This document shows, one piece after another, positions 6,935 to 16,442 of a stretch of DNA of 39,547 bases (its first letter is position 1; the number at the start of each line of letters is the position of its first letter). This stretch comes from a virus. The notes beneath the pieces are model-generated. The model was not told the DNA's origin, ran no database searches, and saw nothing but the letters and a program-made list of their open reading frames with translations. The stretch is taken from IMG/VR virus record IMGVR_UViG_3300046001_010713, positions 1 to 39,547 of that record. One strand, 5' to 3'. The position numbers and the translations under genes were made by a program.

Positions 6935-7884
6935 ATTAATTCTAATTTTTTACTTACAAGAGTAGAAAAAGTTAGGGGCGGAGTGGCTTCGATGTTCTCA
7001 AGGAAACGTTCGAAGCCGATTTCGTTTGCATCTTTTCCACCTAGTTCTACTAAATAAACTTCTTTACCGTATGAAAGTAGTTTTTCACAATGCTTAATTG
7101 CTTCTTTTAAAGCATCATTGTCAAGTGCAATATACACCTTTTGTACTTGGGAACCAACTATTTTTTTCATTAGTTGTTCTGAAATGTTTTTTCCAAATAA
7201 CGGAATAACGTTGCGTTTAATTGTTAAAGCATCAAATATACCTTCAACAAGAATAATAGGTGTATTCCAATTAATGTAATATTCCCAACCAATAATATTT
7301 CTATCTACTGCTGGGTTTTTATATTTTTGTGGATCGTCTGAAAGATAGGTGCGTGTGGAATAAAAGTTTAAAATACCATTTTCATTATATGATGGTATGA
7401 CAATGCGTTTTGAAAAATTACCTTCAGCACAAAATCCAATGTTATATTTAATTATATCGTTTTCAGTAATACCACGTTGCTTAAGAAATTTAATGGCATG
7501 ACGTGCTTCAATTTGTGAAATTTTATCTAGGCTGGGTGTGTTAGAGAGGGGAATAAATTCTTTAGGGAGAGAAATTGTATAGGATTGTTGTTCTTGTTTT
7601 TTTCCGGGTTTGATAAGGGAATTTAATTCGGCTATACGATGTGAAGGTGCCTTAATTTTTTTAAATAATGAAGAAATAGATTTACCCTTTTCCTCACAAA
7701 CCCAACAATGCCAAGGATTTTCCTTTTTTTCGTTTGTGTGAAGTTGAATTTCTAATTTAAACTTAGTATGATGGCAAAATGGGCACCTAAATGCCGCATT
7801 ATTTCTTGCTGTTGAACGGCCTTTACCAAGTACCGATTCTAACAACACCATTAACATTTTTTCCCTTATTCCCTCTTCATTCAT
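6931..7884 (-). CDS. DNA primase (DnaG/T4 gp61-like)
   Basis: 317 residues from the ATG at 7884. A TTG five codons earlier is possible, but the ATG is preceded by GTT like most leaders in this phage. Residues 34-63 form a zinc-binding primase domain (CPFC at 34-37, HCWVC at 59-63). The TOPRIM core follows: ILVEG with E214, ALDND with D255 and D257, and GGKDANE with D285. It makes RNA primers for lagging-strand synthesis; the length is close to T4 gp61. It heads an operon with the PD-(D/E)XK nuclease behind a host-type promoter at 7913-7944, which suggests early expression. Confidence 0.9.
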   Translation of the reverse strand: MNEEGIREKMLMVLLESVLGKGRSTARNNAAFRCPFCHHTKFKLEIQLHTNEKKENPWHCWVCEEKGKSISSLFKKIKAPSHRIAELNSLIKPGKKQEQQSYTISLPKEFIPLSNTPSLDKISQIEARHAIKFLKQRGITENDIIKYNIGFCAEGNFSKRIVIPSYNENGILNFYSTRTYLSDDPQKYKNPAVDRNIIGWEYYINWNTPIILVEGIFDALTIKRNVIPLFGKNISEQLMKKIVGSQVQKVYIALDNDALKEAIKHCEKLLSYGKEVYLVELGGKDANEIGFERFLENIEATPPLTFSTLVSKKLELI

Positions 7885-7912
7885 AACATTTTTTTTCAAA
7901 ACCCCTGTAGGT

Positions 7913-7944
7913 TAAAGTTACGGGAAATTCTTTAGTCTACCAAA
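7913..7944 (-). promoter_or_regulatory. Host-type promoter for primase and nuclease
   Basis: TTTG (7941-7944), 20 bases, then TAACTTTA (7913-7920) on the coding strand. This fits the Bacteroidota -33/-7 pattern. It lies within the 3' end of the GIY-YIG gene and starts transcription about 25 bases before the primase ATG. Confidence 0.55.
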
Positions 7945-8360
7945 TCTTTCTTGAAAAACTTTCCTAAGATATTATCATTATAGGAGAGACTAGGTGAAAC
8001 AAGGCATTCAAACTTACATTGGTAATGCATTTCATAGTATGTAAGTTGTTTTTTAGTTTTACATGGTTTAAGTATCATACATTCAAAATGATCCTCACCT
8101 AATACTCTAACAGCTTCAAGTAATTCTTTAGAAGAACCCCAATATGTTTTCCAGTCACTTTCAACACGGACTATTTCGGTAGTAGGTTTACGTCCTGGTC
8201 CTATTTGTTCTGCTAGTTGTTTTTTGGTTAATTTTTTCTTTTTATTAAACCAAAAATATTTTTTACCAATGTAAAATTTTCCGTCTGTTAGGTTTGTAAT
8301 TTTATAAACAAAACCTAAGTAATCTTCAGGATTTAATATATCCCAATAATTCCATTTCAT
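7932..8360 (-). CDS. GIY-YIG family endonuclease
   Basis: 142 residues. The family signature is split between GFVYKITN (16-23) and FYIGKKYFW (29-37), followed by WKTYWGSSKEL (70-80) and a candidate catalytic Glu at 110 (YYEMHYQCKFEC). The insertion between motifs (about residues 38-60) is Lys-rich. Such free-standing nucleases of T4-like phages are often Seg-type homing endonucleases, but a DNA-processing role is equally possible. It lies between the structural module and the primase operon and starts six bases after the previous stop. Confidence 0.8.
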   Translation of the reverse strand: MKWNYWDILNPEDYLGFVYKITNLTDGKFYIGKKYFWFNKKKKLTKKQLAEQIGPGRKPTTEIVRVESDWKTYWGSSKELLEAVRVLGEDHFECMILKPCKTKKQLTYYEMHYQCKFECLVSPSLSYNDNILGKFFKKDLVD

Positions 8361-8366
8361 AACATA

Positions 8367-8717
8367 TTATTTATCATATTTAACCACAAAAGTCATATCA
8401 GTATTTTGTGATAGAGGAATTGGTTGTGCCAATTTAGCTACAGCCAATAAATCGTTTTGTTCATTATATAAACCAACTGTTGTAACATAAGGTTCAAAAT
8501 AGGATGCAGTAACAAAATATTTTACTTCAGGAATAGGAGAAGTTAATGATTGACTAAAAAATCCACTTCCACTAAATAAATTATCCTGTAATAAAGTAGG
8601 GTTGTATGACAGATTAAATTCATTATCCTTTACATGACAAATTACGTTTTGCTCATATATAACCATTTCATTTTGAAATGATAGATTAAAACTTGGAGCT
8701 AAAGCAACTGAAGGCAT
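8367..8717 (-). CDS. Small phage structural protein sharing a C-terminal module
   Basis: 116 residues. The last 45 residues (YVTTVGLYNEQNDLLAVAKL...TFVVKYDK) match the C-terminus of the protein at 15409-16431 (FITTVGLYNDQNELLAVAKL...VKLDY). The rest is beta-rich and not recognised. The shared module suggests a common attachment or assembly site in the tail. It is transcribed with the preceding fibre-like gene, from which it is separated by 19 bases. Confidence 0.75.
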   Translation of the reverse strand: MPSVALAPSFNLSFQNEMVIYEQNVICHVKDNEFNLSYNPTLLQDNLFSGSGFFSQSLTSPIPEVKYFVTASYFEPYVTTVGLYNEQNDLLAVAKLAQPIPLSQNTDMTFVVKYDK

Positions 8718-8736
8718 AATTTAAATAATTTATATT

Positions 8737-9477
8737 TTAAGAACATTGAGGAAAAGCATAAGCTGAAACCCAATTATAGTTTGAATCAAATTGCCACAAC
8801 CCACCATTTATAAAAACATAAAGAGGGCCATCATTACTTAATGGAAGATTTCCACCTGAGTCTGTATAGAGAGGACAAAAAACTCCAAAATTTCCAAGGT
8901 TACAAAGAGACCAAAGACTTTGAGGGTTATAAGCAGCATTGTTACATGCATCAAATGCTGTTGCTCCCCAACCACATCCTATAAATTCAGTAAAAACTAA
9001 TGGTGGTGGTGATGAAGGAGTTATAGATGGTGTTCTAGTAATTGTTGGTGTTGGTGTCGGTGATTGAGAGGCACCTATAGTAGGTGATGGAGTAACAGAA
9101 AGTGTAACACTTGGAGTAACTGTTCTAGTTGGAGTAACTGTTGGTGTTAATGTTCTAGAAGGAGTTACAGTTGGAGTAACTGTGGCGCTAATACTGCGTG
9201 TTGGAGTAATTGAAGGAGTAATAGTAGGAGTTGGTGTAACTGAAAGTGATGGGGAAGGAAATGGTAATATTTCTTCATTTGCACAACCAAACGCTTCATT
9301 AGTAACTACAATAGATGATGAAGGAACACCAAGAGGAACATTTACAAGATATCCTGCCTCTAATTCAGGTCTAGTTACGTTAGAGGCATACAAGGTTTGT
9401 CCACTGCTACCTGAAAGATAGACATTAAATGGTCCTGGTGAATTTCCTTGATCATAATATATTACGTAAGTAGGCAT
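8737..9477 (-). CDS. Fibre-like protein with Thr/Pro/Ser repeat linker and Cys domain
   Basis: 246 residues in three parts: an N-terminal beta domain of about 70 residues with one Cys; a linker (about 77-155) of repeated TPTxTPS units; and a C-terminal Cys-containing domain (FIGCGWGATAFDACNNA ... LYVFINGGLWQFDSNY ... FPQC). The same linker type occupies most of the next gene, and the C-terminal domain has a similar layout to that protein's Cys domain (AC, then LY, then a terminal C). It is probably a tail or fibre appendage; receptor binding is inference. Confidence 0.7.
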   Translation of the reverse strand: MPTYVIYYDQGNSPGPFNVYLSGSSGQTLYASNVTRPELEAGYLVNVPLGVPSSSIVVTNEAFGCANEEILPFPSPSLSVTPTPTITPSITPTRSISATVTPTVTPSRTLTPTVTPTRTVTPSVTLSVTPSPTIGASQSPTPTPTITRTPSITPSSPPPLVFTEFIGCGWGATAFDACNNAAYNPQSLWSLCNLGNFGVFCPLYTDSGGNLPLSNDGPLYVFINGGLWQFDSNYNWVSAYAFPQCS

Positions 9478-9520
9478 ATTGTTTTTATATCAATGTAATG
9501 AAAAATATTGATATCTCCAC

Positions 9521-9528
9521 ATAAATAT
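9521..9528 (-). promoter_or_regulatory. Candidate late promoter element
   Basis: TATATTTAT on the coding strand, 43 bases before the ATG at 9477, in the 54-base interval after the giant repeat gene. Confidence 0.35.
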
Positions 9529-9531
9529 ATT

Positions 9532-12500
9532 TTAACATGGACCTATATCTAAATACACATAATAATCATAAGTACCTGATACAATAGTAATACTACAATA
9601 AGCAGATGCTGTAAATAAGTCACATTGTGAATTACTACAACCACCAGTACCACTAACACCTGCTGCTACTTGTGCTCCACTGGCATTAGCAGCTAATTCT
9701 ATAGTATCACCAACAGATACACCAAATGTTCCACTATTAGTTACTGATTGAAATACTTCAATATTAGAATTTTTATAAATGGCCATATCTCCAGAAGTAG
9801 AATCTGTATTTGTAGTTTGCCAAATAACTTGATAAACTGGTGTAGGAGTAATAGTTGGTGTTGGTGTTGGAGTAGCGGTTATACTAGGAGTAGGTGTTAT
9901 TGATGGAGTAGCGGTTATTGATGGTGTAGGTGTTATACTTGGTGTTTGAGTTCTAGTTGGTGTAGGTGTAATAGTTGGTGTAGGTGTTACACTAGGACAA
10001 GCTCCTAATGATGTAACTATACCTCCAGTTCCAATATAACATTGACCACCAACTGAGAAATGTTTTAAAACTGTTGTTACTGTACAAGTAGCATTACTAT
10101 ATAATTGTTTACCTGCTGCTAGTACACCACAAGTATATACAGTTTGAGGAGAACTAGTTTGTGCACAAGCTTCAGCACAATCATTTCCCTCATAAACTAC
10201 AGTTGCTGTACAATTACAAGGTGTAACAGTAGGAGTTGGTGTTAATGTTCTAGTAGGTGTAATACTAGAAGTTGGTGTAATTGTTCTAGTAGGAGTGATA
10301 CTTGGAGTAGCAGTAATACTAGGTGTAGCTGTTCTAGTAGGGGTAATTGTAACAGTTGGTGTAATAGAAGCTGTTGGTGTAATACTAGGTGTTCTACTAA
10401 ATGTTGGTGTTGGAGTAATAGATGGTGTTGATGTTATTGATGGTGTTATAGTTCTAGTAGGAGTTACAGTAGGAGTAGCAGTAACAGACGGTGTAGGTGT
10501 TATACTAGGTGTAGCAGTTATACTAGGTGTAATTGTTCGTGTTGGAGTAATACTAGGTGTAGCTGTTATAGATGGTGTAGCAGTTATACTAGGTGTAGCT
10601 GTAATTGATGGAGTTATTGTTCTAGTTGGTGTTATACTAGGAGTAGCTGTAATACTAGGTGTTGGAGTGATAGAAGGTGTTACAGTTACACTTGGTGTTA
10701 CAGTTTGAGAAGGTGTAATTGTACTAGTAGGTGTAATTGATGGTGTTACTGTTACACTTGGAGTAACAGTTACAGATGGAGTTACAGTACTAGAAGGTGT
10801 AATTGTTCTAGTTGGTGTAATTGATGGAGTTACAGTTACACTAGGTGTTATAGTAACAGTAGGAGTTACAGTTTGTGAAGGTGTAATTGTTGTAGTTGGA
10901 GTTATACTAGGTGTTATAGTAACAGATGGCGTTACTGTACTTGTAGGAGTAATACTAGGAGTAGCAGTTACTGTTACAGTTGGTGTTATACTAGGAGTAA
11001 TTGTAACTGATGGTGTAATTGTACTTGTAGGAGTAATGCTCGGTGTTACAGTTATTGTAACTGATGGTGTAATAGAAGGTGTTATAGTAATACTAGGTGT
11101 AATAGTAGAAGTCGGAGTAATTGATGGAGTTACTGTAACAGTAGGAGTAATTGATGATGTTGGGGTTATAGTAACTGTAGGGGTAATACTTGGAGTAACA
11201 GTCACACTAGGTGTAACTGTACTAGTTGGTGTTATACTTGGGGTTACAGTTACAGTTGGAGTAACCGTCACACTTGGAGTTACAGTTACAGATGGAGTAA
11301 TAGTACTAGTTGGTGTAACACTTGGTGTTATAGTAACAGTTGGAGTTATACTAGATGTAGGTGTAATAGTTGGTGTTGGTGTTTCACTAGGTGTTACAGT
11401 TACACTTGGAGTAATAGTTTGAGAGGGAGTTACAGTAATAGTTGGGGTTATAGAAGGTGTTACTGTTACTGTTGGTGTTACAGATGCTGTAGGTGTAACT
11501 GTTAAAGTAGGAGTTATACTTGGAGTCTCAGTTATACTAGGAGTTATTGTAACAGTAGGGGTTACAGTTACACTAGGAGTAACAGTAATGGTTGGAGTTG
11601 TAGATACAACAGGTGTTGCTGTTACACTAGGAGTGGGTGTTATAGTTGGAGTAATAGATGGAGTAACTGTTGATGTTGGTGTTTCACTAGGTGTTACAGT
11701 TACAGTTACAGTAGGAGTTACTGTTTCACTAGGAGTAACAGTCACTGTAGGTGTAATAGTAACACTAGGTGTTATTGAAGGGGTTTCTGTTATAGAAGGT
11801 GTAATAGTAACAGATGGGGTAACAGTCACACTTGGAGTAATAGTAGAAGTTGGAGTAATACTTGGAGTAACAGTTACACTAGGAGTTACAGTTTCCGAAG
11901 GAGTAATTGTTACACTAGGTGTTACAGTAAAAGTTGGTGTAACTGAAGGTGTTATAGTTACAGTAGGTGTAATAGTTTGAGTTGGAGTAACCGTCACACT
12001 TGGAGTAACAGTTACAGTTACAGACGGTGTTACTGTTTCACTTGGAGTTACAGTAACAGTTGGTGTTACAGTTTCACTCGGAGTAACAGTCACACTTGGA
12101 GTTACTGTAGCTGTAGGAGTTACAGTAGGTGTAATTGTTTCAGAAGGAGTAATTGTAACAGTAGGAGTTATTGTTTGTGAAGGTGTAATTGTTGTTGTTG
12201 GTGTAATTGAAGGTGTGATTGTAACTGTAGGAGTTACAGTTTCACTTGGTGTAATTGTAACAGTAGGAGTAATATTAGGTGTTTCTGTTATAGAAGGTGT
12301 AATTGTTACAGTTGGTGTTACAGTAGGAGTAATTGTCTCACTTGGAGTAATAGTAACTGTTGGTGTTACTGTTTGAGATGGAGTAATAGTAGTAGTAGGA
12401 GTAACACTAGGTGTTACAGTTTCACTAGGTGTTACAGTTACAGTAGCTGTAGGTGTTATAGAAGGTGTTACTGTTACAGACGGAGTAACAGTAGGAGTTA

Positions 12501-14370
12501 CAGTCTCACTAGGTGTTATAGTAACTGAAGGAGTAATTGTTTGAGTTGGAGTGACAGTTGTACTTGGAGTTACAGTTACAGTAACACTTGGTGTTATAGT
12601 TGATGTAGGTGTTACAGTAGAAGTAGGAGTAATAGTTGGTGTTTCAGTAATAGTAGGTGTAATAGTAACTGTTGGTGTTACTGTTTCACTCGGAGTTATC
12701 GTAACTGAAGGGGTAATTGTAGAAGTTGGCGTTACAGTTGGTGTAACTGTTTCACTTGGAGTAATCGTAACACTAGGAGTTATTGTTGGGGTTGTACTTG
12801 GAGTAGTAGTAACTGTAGGAGTTACAGTTACAGAAGCCTCTATAGTTGCTGATGGTGTAAAAGAAGGTGTTCTACTTACTGTATGGCTTGGTGTTACAGT
12901 GACAGTAGGAGTAACAGTTGGTGTTTCAGTTGGTGTAAGTGAAGGTGTTGATGTTATTGATGGAGTAACAGTTGCTGTAGGGGTTTCACTTGGTGTAACA
13001 GATACAGTAGGAGTAATAGTTTCACTTGGAGTGATTGTAACAGTAGGGGTTAATGTTGATGTTGGTGTTACTGTAGGAGTAATACTTTCACTCGGAGTTA
13101 TTGTTACTGATGGAGTGATAGTTGTAGTAGGAGTAACAGATGGTGTTTCTGATGGTGTAACAGTAGGTGTTGGAGTTTCAGTTGCAGTAGGTGTAATCGT
13201 TGCAGTAGGTGTAATTGAAGGTGTTTCAGTTATACTAGGAGTGATTGTAACTGTTGGTGTTACAGTTTCACTTGGAGTTATTGTAGGAGTAACAGTTATA
13301 CTTGGGGTAATAGTAGATGTCGGTGTTATAGATGGTGTTACAGTAACAGTAGGTGTTATAGTACTTGTAGGAGTAATACTAGGTGTTTCTGTAATGCTAG
13401 GTGTAATTGTTACAGTAGGTGTAATTGTTTCACTCGGAGTGATAGTTGGTGTTGGTGTTAATGTTTGAGTTGGAGTTATAGTAGGGGTTACTGTTGCACT
13501 TGGTGTTACAGTTACTGTTGGAGTTATAGTTTGAGTTGGTGTTACAGTAGCAGTAGGTGTAATAGTAGGTGTTATAGTTTCACTCGGTGTGATTGTTACT
13601 GTTGGCGTTATAGTAACTGATGGTGTAACAGTTGCTGTTGGAGTTATTGTTGTTGCTACAGTACTTGTAGGAGTAACTGTAGGAGTAATAGTTTCACTTG
13701 GAGTTATAGTAACTGATGGTGTAATAGTTTGAGTTGGAGTAATACTTGGAGTAACAGTTACACTTGGAGTTACTGTTTGAGATGGTGTAACAGTTACACT
13801 TGGAGTTACAGTTTCACTAGGTGTAATTGTAACTGTAGGAGTTATAGTTTCACTAGGAGTAATAGTTCTAGTTGGTGTAATAGTTGGTGTTGTACTAGGA
13901 GTTACAGTTACTGTTGGAGTTATAGTAGAGGTAACAGTAGCTGTAGGTGTTATAGACGGTGTTATTGTTTTAGTAGGAGTTATAGTAACCGATGGAGTAA
14001 CAGTTGCGGTAGGAGTAATAGTTGAAGCTACAGTTGCTGTAGGAGTAACTGAAAGGGTTTTTGTTATGGTAGGAGTTATAGAAGGAGTTCTAGTGATACT
14101 TGGAGTAATACTAGGTGTTGCAGTTACTGTTACAGTAGGTGTAGGTGTAAAAGTTGGAGGAGGAGTAAATAATATAAGTGTATTACTTTGAAAAAAAGGA
14201 TCAACCGCTTGTATATAAGCAGCATATGTTGCTGAAGGAACAGGAGCATAAGAAGCAGATCCACTTGAGTTATTAGCATATATAATGACATCCTGCAAAC
14301 CAGTTTCATAATACTGGTCTACATAAAGCACTGAAGCTGTAACATCAAATGAAGCTGAAGTGTATCCCAT
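9532..14370 (-). CDS. Giant Thr/Pro/Ser-repeat fibre-like surface protein
   Basis: 1612 residues. The first ~68 residues are a globular beta domain. About 1,315 residues (to ~1385) are then almost pure TP(S/T)xT(V/I) hexads. A Cys-rich domain of about 75 residues follows (CNCTATVVYEGNDCAEAC ... LYSNATC ... CYIGTGG), then a second short repeat block (about 1460-1510) and a C-terminal domain of about 100 residues (VYQVIWQTTNTDSTSGDMAI ... CSNSQCDLF ... YVYLDIGPC). Repeated prolines predict an extended stalk, with small domains near the tip. It lies in the tail module, so a long fibre or virion decoration is likely. The repeats could carry O-glycans, though the Asp of the known Bacteroidota sequon is absent. 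Confidence 0.8.
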   Translation of the reverse strand: MGYTSASFDVTASVLYVDQYYETGLQDVIIYANNSSGSASYAPVPSATYAAYIQAVDPFFQSNTLILFTPPPTFTPTPTVTVTATPSITPSITRTPSITPTITKTLSVTPTATVASTITPTATVTPSVTITPTKTITPSITPTATVTSTITPTVTVTPSTTPTITPTRTITPSETITPTVTITPSETVTPSVTVTPSQTVTPSVTVTPSITPTQTITPSVTITPSETITPTVTPTSTVATTITPTATVTPSVTITPTVTITPSETITPTITPTATVTPTQTITPTVTVTPSATVTPTITPTQTLTPTPTITPSETITPTVTITPSITETPSITPTSTITPTVTVTPSITPTSTITPSITVTPTITPSETVTPTVTITPSITETPSITPTATITPTATETPTPTVTPSETPSVTPTTTITPSVTITPSESITPTVTPTSTLTPTVTITPSETITPTVSVTPSETPTATVTPSITSTPSLTPTETPTVTPTVTVTPSHTVSRTPSFTPSATIEASVTVTPTVTTTPSTTPTITPSVTITPSETVTPTVTPTSTITPSVTITPSETVTPTVTITPTITETPTITPTSTVTPTSTITPSVTVTVTPSTTVTPTQTITPSVTITPSETVTPTVTPSVTVTPSITPTATVTVTPSETVTPSVTPTTTITPSQTVTPTVTITPSETITPTVTPTVTITPSITETPNITPTVTITPSETVTPTVTITPSITPTTTITPSQTITPTVTITPSETITPTVTPTATVTPSVTVTPSETVTPTVTVTPSETVTPSVTVTVTPSVTVTPTQTITPTVTITPSVTPTFTVTPSVTITPSETVTPSVTVTPSITPTSTITPSVTVTPSVTITPSITETPSITPSVTITPTVTVTPSETVTPTVTVTVTPSETPTSTVTPSITPTITPTPSVTATPVVSTTPTITVTPSVTVTPTVTITPSITETPSITPTLTVTPTASVTPTVTVTPSITPTITVTPSQTITPSVTVTPSETPTPTITPTSSITPTVTITPSVTPTSTITPSVTVTPSVTVTPTVTVTPSITPTSTVTPSVTVTPSITPTVTITPTSSITPTVTVTPSITPTSTITPSITITPSITPSVTITVTPSITPTSTITPSVTITPSITPTVTVTATPSITPTSTVTPSVTITPSITPTTTITPSQTVTPTVTITPSVTVTPSITPTRTITPSSTVTPSVTVTPSVTVTPSITPTSTITPSQTVTPSVTVTPSITPTPSITATPSITPTRTITPSITATPSITATPSITATPSITPTRTITPSITATPSITPTPSVTATPTVTPTRTITPSITSTPSITPTPTFSRTPSITPTASITPTVTITPTRTATPSITATPSITPTRTITPTSSITPTRTLTPTPTVTPCNCTATVVYEGNDCAEACAQTSSPQTVYTCGVLAAGKQLYSNATCTVTTVLKHFSVGGQCYIGTGGIVTSLGACPSVTPTPTITPTPTRTQTPSITPTPSITATPSITPTPSITATPTPTPTITPTPVYQVIWQTTNTDSTSGDMAIYKNSNIEVFQSVTNSGTFGVSVGDTIELAANASGAQVAAGVSGTGGCSNSQCDLFTASAYCSITIVSGTYDYYVYLDIGPC
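9838..9995 (-). repeat. Second TP(S/T) repeat block of the giant protein
   Basis: A shorter run of the same hexad-coding repeats separates the Cys-rich domain from the C-terminal domain. It is in frame with the long block and uses the same codons. Confidence 0.8.
10215..14160 (-). repeat. 18-base-period repeat array coding for Thr/Pro/Ser hexads
   Basis: Nearly 4 kb of degenerate 18-base units on the coding strand (ACACC(T/A) plus (A/T)C(T/A)GTTACT-like sextets) encode TP(S/T)xT(V/I). Many neighbouring units differ only at third positions, which fits expansion by unequal recombination followed by drift. The opposite strand therefore shows long open frames rich in Gly and Val, which are not genes. 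Confidence 0.9.
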
Positions 14371-14385
14371 TTTCTTTTTTCTTTT

Positions 14386-15387
14386 TTATGGTGCTAATTG
14401 AGTAAATTCTACAACCAATTCACCACTTCCACTTACTAAAGGAGAAGCTAATATAATTAATGATGGTTCTCCTATAGACATTTCAAATTCACAATTTGGA
14501 TCTAATACATTAACTCTTATCTTTCCTAAGTTACTTGTTAATGGATTACAATATGATCCTGTAACTTGGAATGTATAGAAGGTTTCATAAACACCTACTC
14601 CAAGCCCACTAAAGGACATTGTTACTGTATTATTAGAACCTGTGCTAAAGAATTGTATATCTCCTCCTGATAGTTGTATTGATTGATTTATAAGGATATT
14701 TCCATTTAAAACATCATTGGCTAATGGAGATATTGAAATACTAACAGGGTTTCCATAATCACTTCTTGTAATAGTAACAACATCATCGTAAGCAATAGGA
14801 GTTAATGGGAATATTCCTTGATAATCTTGATTTGTAAGTACTACAATACCTTCTGGGTAGAAAATATTTCCTGAATGGGTTGTGTAATTATCATATATAT
14901 TTCCTTTACCATCATCTGTAAGGTTATATGTAGATGAAGTCATTTGGAAACTGTATGGTAATATTCTTTCACCATAAATTTTAGGGGATATAGAAAGCAC
15001 TTTAATAGATTCTCCAACACCAGTTGGAAAATTGCTAATAAATGCTGGGTCGTTGTTGAAATCAAAATATGAGCGAGATGCTCTTAATCCTGTAGGATTT
15101 CCACTATAATAAATTGAGGAAGCAAGAGAAGCAGTTGATAGATATAAATTATCTCCGTATTCATGATAAAACATTTGGTTTATCATGTCATACATTAATC
15201 TATCATATTGTCCATTTGTAATAGGTTCTCCACCTGGGTCGAAAGTACCTGTTATATAAGTACCATTGTATATGTCGACATAAGGATCATCTACTGGTAA
15301 AGGACAATAGTTAAAATTCCATTGCTTGTTAGCTATAACAGGTACTGTTATAACATCTGAAGACTTTAACTTTTTGAATGATCCCAT
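14386..15387 (-). CDS. Phage structural protein
   Basis: 333 residues, beta-rich, with few charged residues and many Ser, Thr, Gly and Asn. The N-terminus (MGSFKKLKSSDVITVPVIA, then NKQWNF) is of a type I recall in virion proteins of Bacteroidota phages. The C-terminal third resembles an immunoglobulin-like fold (VTITRSDYGNPVSISISPLA ... VNVLDPNCEFEMSIGE). It is transcribed between other structural genes, with 15- to 21-base spacers. A tail or fibre-base role is inferred from position. Confidence 0.75.
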   Translation of the reverse strand: MGSFKKLKSSDVITVPVIANKQWNFNYCPLPVDDPYVDIYNGTYITGTFDPGGEPITNGQYDRLMYDMINQMFYHEYGDNLYLSTASLASSIYYSGNPTGLRASRSYFDFNNDPAFISNFPTGVGESIKVLSISPKIYGERILPYSFQMTSSTYNLTDDGKGNIYDNYTTHSGNIFYPEGIVVLTNQDYQGIFPLTPIAYDDVVTITRSDYGNPVSISISPLANDVLNGNILINQSIQLSGGDIQFFSTGSNNTVTMSFSGLGVGVYETFYTFQVTGSYCNPLTSNLGKIRVNVLDPNCEFEMSIGEPSLIILASPLVSGSGELVVEFTQLAP

Positions 15388-15408
15388 TTAATAACATTAT
15401 TATCTAGA

Positions 15409-16431
15409 TTAGTAGTCTAATTTAACTTTAATTAAGGCTTCCTTAGTAAAATCTTTAACTAATGGTCTACTTAATTTAGCAACCGCTAATAATTCATTTT
15501 GGTCGTTATATAAACCAACTGTTGTAATGAATGTTTGTGGATTGTTAATTAACGTGGTGTAAATTAAATTACCATTACTATCTATGATTGAAGGGTTTGT
15601 TGTATAATTAAAGTCTTGGTTTTTAACTCTTGTAAAGAAATAATGTGATGATACATCTTCAGCTGATTGTAGAGCAAAATAAGCACTAGATGACATTGCT
15701 GTATAAAATTGAAACTGAATGTTACTATCAGTTCCAGGAGCAGCTACAGCTGGATTAAAGTTGATACCACCATTTGCTTGAGACTTAGATAATGCTGTTG
15801 GATTTAAAATGATAATATCATTATCTGGGAACAAATATCCATAAATAGAAGCTGAAGCAGCAGCTGTATATTGTGTGCCACCACTACCACTAATTAAATT
15901 ATAATATAATAAACCATTAGTTGTATAGTTAGTAGTAGAAGTAATTTGACTATCATCAGTTAAAGATATTTCGTAAGTAGTATTCTTTAATTTTAATGTC
16001 ATAGAACCAGGTTGGATATGTTCCTTATATCTATTTCTAGCTACGTTAATAACATATATACCATTTGGATTATCATTACCAAATTCAAAACTTCCACTTT
16101 CTGTCCCCAATAACAATGTTCTATATTGGCCATAAACTACCCTAGTAGGTGTTATAGCAGAACCATCTGGTAAATTTGTAGTTACTGATGGGCTTATGTA
16201 ATTGGAACCACTTCCGTATTTGTTGCCGTATTGTACGGCCATTTGTATAGAGGAAGAAGTAGAAGTTAAAGCACCTGGGTATTCACTATATACATTTAAA
16301 TAGAATGAACTGGTGATTACACTAGAAGTAAAGAAAGTAGATAATACATTAGTATCACCACTCCACATTGGACGTACTACTGTTTCCGTACTTACTACTG
16401 AATCTTCTGGGTTATATCTTACGAATGACAT
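15409..16431 (-). CDS. Phage structural protein with shared C-terminal module
   Basis: 340 residues, beta-rich. The N-terminus MSFVRYNPEDSVVSTETVVR and an inner segment GIYVINVARNRYKEHIQPGS recur in Bacteroidota phage virion proteins as I recall them. The C-terminus (TTVGLYNDQNELLAVAKLSR) is shared with the small protein at 8367-8717. It probably belongs to the tail or baseplate periphery. Confidence 0.78.
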   Translation of the reverse strand: MSFVRYNPEDSVVSTETVVRPMWSGDTNVLSTFFTSSVITSSFYLNVYSEYPGALTSTSSSIQMAVQYGNKYGSGSNYISPSVTTNLPDGSAITPTRVVYGQYRTLLLGTESGSFEFGNDNPNGIYVINVARNRYKEHIQPGSMTLKLKNTTYEISLTDDSQITSTTNYTTNGLLYYNLISGSGGTQYTAAASASIYGYLFPDNDIIILNPTALSKSQANGGINFNPAVAAPGTDSNIQFQFYTAMSSSAYFALQSAEDVSSHYFFTRVKNQDFNYTTNPSIIDSNGNLIYTTLINNPQTFITTVGLYNDQNELLAVAKLSRPLVKDFTKEALIKVKLDY

Positions 16432-16442
16432 ATATTAATTTA

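Noticed and set aside
10295-13468. Long plus-strand open frames (10295-10708, 11036-11422, 11588-11980, 12551-13468) rich in Gly-Val
   Set aside because: They are the reverse complement of the Thr/Pro/Ser repeat gene; low-complexity repeats keep the antisense frame open and there is no leader or promoter.
9838-14160. CRISPR array or diversity-generating retroelement target
   Set aside because: The repeats are in frame, degenerate and have no spacers; no reverse transcriptase or template repeat is in the window.
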